This document shows positions 4,700 through 6,505 of a stretch of 6,505 nt of DNA, piece after piece. This DNA comes from JBBDWJ01 sp040902925. GTDB lineage: Bacteria > Acidobacteriota > Terriglobia > Bryobacterales > UBA6623. The translations under genes and the position numbers were made by a program. The notes under the pieces were generated by a model. The model did not search any database and was not told where the DNA came from. It worked only from the letters and a program-made list of their open reading frames with translations. Each line of letters opens with the position of its first letter. The first letter of the stretch is position 1. The DNA is taken from NCBI GenBank assembly GCA_040902925.1, contig JBBDWJ010000103.1, positions 1-6,505 on the forward strand, written 5' to 3'.

Positions 4700-6505
4700 A
4701 TGATGCGATTTGAGGAAAAGGTTGGGGGCCGGCGCGCTATTTTTGCGTTTGCCGGGCTCGTGGCGCTGCTGGTTGGGCTTGTCCCGCCGGCTAGCGCTCA
4801 GGAGGTCAGCGCCGGGATTACCGGCGTCGTCTCGGATCCGAGCGGCGCCTCCATTATCGGCGCCACAGTCACCGCGAAGGAAGCCAGTCGCGGATTTGAA
4901 TACACCACACAAACCAACGCGGGCGGCGTTTTCGTGTTTCCGCGTATTCCGGGCGGCGTGTATGAACTCACTGTGGAGGCCGAAGGATTCCGCAAGTACG
5001 TACAGACGGGCCTGATTCTGGAGGTCAACCAGCGCGCCCGTATCGATATCAACATGCAGCTCGGCGCCGTGACGGAGACGATCGAAGTCACCGGCGAGTT
5101 GCCGCTGCTGAACACCGACACCACCATCGTCGGCCAGACGGTCGACGCCATCAACCTGACCGAGACGCCGCTGGCCAGCCGCAACTACATCGAGCTGACA
5201 CTGCTGACCCCGGGCACGACCACGACGAGCCTGGCGGGCATGCGCGACAGCCAGCGCAGCGGCTACGGACAGTCGCGGCCGTATGTGAACGGCAACCGCG
5301 CGCAGGCCAACAATTTCCTGCTCGACGGCATCGACAACAACCAGGTGTCGGACAACTACACCGCCTACCAGCCCAACGTGGACGCCATTCAGGAAGTGAA
5401 GATGATCACGAACAACGCTTCGGCGGAGTTCGGCAACTTCCAGGGCGGCATCATGAACATCATCATGAAGGGCGGCACCAACCAGTTTCACGGTACGGTG
5501 TTTGAGTTTTTCCAGAACGACAAGCTGAACGCCAACAACTGGGCCAGAAACTGGCAGGGCCTCGATCGTACGCCCGTGCGCCTGAACACGTTTGGCGGCA
5601 CCTTCGGTGGACCGATCGTGCGCGACAAGCTGTTCTTCTTCGCCAACTATCAGGCGATCCGGCGATCCAACCCACCCGCCAACGCCAACTTCGATGTGTT
5701 TCCTTCGGCCTTCCGGCAGGGAGACTTCTCGCAGTTGCTGAGCGACCGGAACCTGCAGCTCTACGATTACCTGACGACGGCCCCGGACGGCACGCGCCAG
5801 CCATTCGTCAACAACCAGATTCCACTGAGCCGCATCGATCCGGTCGCGGCCAATTTGTTCAGCCGCACCGACCTCTATCCGCAGCCGCTGAATGGGGGTC
5901 TGGAATTCAACCAGCTCAATCGTCTGGGCAACACGCTCAAGACCGACCAGGGCGACCTGCGGGCCGACTACAAGCCGGGCGTCATGGACGACATCATGTT
6001 CCGCTATTCGCAGGGGCGGCAGGATGTTCCGACCGTCACCTCGCAGCCGTTGCTGTTCGGCTCTCTGAACCAGGCGCCCTTCAAGGCCGCGGTGATCAAC
6101 TGGACGAAGACGATTGGCCCGACGTTCGTCAACGAGGCGCGCTTCGGCGTCAACCGTATCATCCTCGACAACGGCGGCGCGGACTTCAATGACGTCGGCA
6201 ACGTCGCGGAAGAACTGGGAATCGCCGGCGCCAACGACCGCGGACCCGGGCTGCCTGCCATCCAGTTCCCCAACGGCCGCGCTGACACTATCGGCAGCCA
6301 GAACGTCGGCACGCAGGCGCTGTTCGCCAACACGACGTTCCACCTGGCCGACAACATGACGCACATCCGCGGCCGGCACACAGTCAAATTCGGCGGCCAG
6401 TGGCTGCAGCAGCGCATGAACACGCTGTACACCGGCAACACCGGGCGCACCGGTTTCATCGCCTTCGACGGCCGCTTCACCGGCGCCACCCAGACCACCA
6501 TCGGT
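4700..6505 (+). CDS. Oar-like TonB-dependent outer-membrane receptor, N-terminal 602 residues (3' end outside window)
   Basis: The frame is open from the ATG at 4700 to the window end with no stop. A signal peptide fills residues 1-33: a basic start, a hydrophobic core (about 14-28) and a likely cut at ASA/QE. A carboxypeptidase-regulatory-like (CarboxypepD_reg/CNA-B type) beta-sandwich spans about 38-122 (ITGVVSDPSGA...GVYELTVEAEGF). The plug region covers about 123-275 and includes TIEVTGE, NFLLDGIDNN (205-214), IQEVKMITNNASAEFG (230-245) and the segment ending KGGTNQFHGTVFEF. The barrel then begins with FGGTFGGPIVRDKLFFFANY (298-317). Such proteins are usually 1000-1200 aa, so about half is present. 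They import or bind large ligands, often glycans or oligopeptides, using TonB energy, but the substrate here is unknown. It is transcribed divergently from the toxin-antitoxin and kinase genes. The opposite strand carries a long antisense frame that is a composition artefact. Confidence 0.93.
   Translation, partial: MMRFEEKVGGRRAIFAFAGLVALLVGLVPPASAQEVSAGITGVVSDPSGASIIGATVTAKEASRGFEYTTQTNAGGVFVFPRIPGGVYELTVEAEGFRKYVQTGLILEVNQRARIDINMQLGAVTETIEVTGELPLLNTDTTIVGQTVDAINLTETPLASRNYIELTLLTPGTTTTSLAGMRDSQRSGYGQSRPYVNGNRAQANNFLLDGIDNNQVSDNYTAYQPNVDAIQEVKMITNNASAEFGNFQGGIMNIIMKGGTNQFHGTVFEFFQNDKLNANNWARNWQGLDRTPVRLNTFGGTFGGPIVRDKLFFFANYQAIRRSNPPANANFDVFPSAFRQGDFSQLLSDRNLQLYDYLTTAPDGTRQPFVNNQIPLSRIDPVAANLFSRTDLYPQPLNGGLEFNQLNRLGNTLKTDQGDLRADYKPGVMDDIMFRYSQGRQDVPTVTSQPLLFGSLNQAPFKAAVINWTKTIGPTFVNEARFGVNRIILDNGGADFNDVGNVAEELGIAGANDRGPGLPAIQFPNGRADTIGSQNVGTQALFANTTFHLADNMTHIRGRHTVKFGGQWLQQRMNTLYTGNTGRTGFIAFDGRFTGATQTTIG

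Noticed and set aside
4694..6379. A 561-aa minus-strand open frame
   Set aside because: It is antisense to the receptor gene, whose plus-strand frame has a signal peptide, a regulatory-like domain and plug motifs. The antisense product is Val/Arg/Ala-rich with no recognisable domain, as expected from GC-rich codon bias.

Overview
The window looks like a chromosomal piece of a GC-rich Gram-negative bacterium, most likely an acidobacterium (Bryobacter/Solibacter-like). This is inferred from two protein types. One is a large Oar-like TonB-dependent receptor with an N-terminal carboxypeptidase-regulatory-like domain, a family greatly expanded in Acidobacteriota. The other is a eukaryotic-type Ser/Thr kinase ending in PEGA domains. 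A related soil phylum cannot be excluded from sequence alone.

Layout. Bases 1-213 are non-coding and repeat-rich: two small hairpins, a G-rich stretch, a heptamer repeat and a duplicated 16-bp palindrome that runs into the first gene. Bases 214-826 (minus strand) hold a vapBC-type toxin-antitoxin pair: a ribbon-helix-helix antitoxin followed by an overlapping PIN-domain toxin. Bases 927-3119 (minus) encode a complete 730-aa transmembrane Ser/Thr kinase with three PEGA domains. Bases 3120-3447 are a spacer without a convincing gene. Bases 3448-4106 (minus) hold a second, divergent vapBC-type pair. Bases 4107-4699 form a divergent intergenic region with the antitoxin operator, one doubtful small membrane-protein ORF and a structured leader. 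Bases 4700-6505 (plus) carry the first 602 codons of the TonB-dependent receptor, which runs off the window end.

How it fits together. Each vapBC pair should be a self-regulating operon in which the antitoxin binds DNA around its own start codon. The two pairs share a nearly identical 25-bp box (23/25) spanning the antitoxin start codon, although the toxins and the rest of the antitoxins have diverged. This suggests a common operator and possible cross-regulation. Both toxin genes also have a 16-bp direct duplication over their stop codon. The kinase lies between the two modules on the same strand, but nothing in the sequence proves functional coupling. I found no clear new multi-gene system. 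The most interesting signals are the shared operator box, the stop-codon duplications and the structured leader of the receptor gene.
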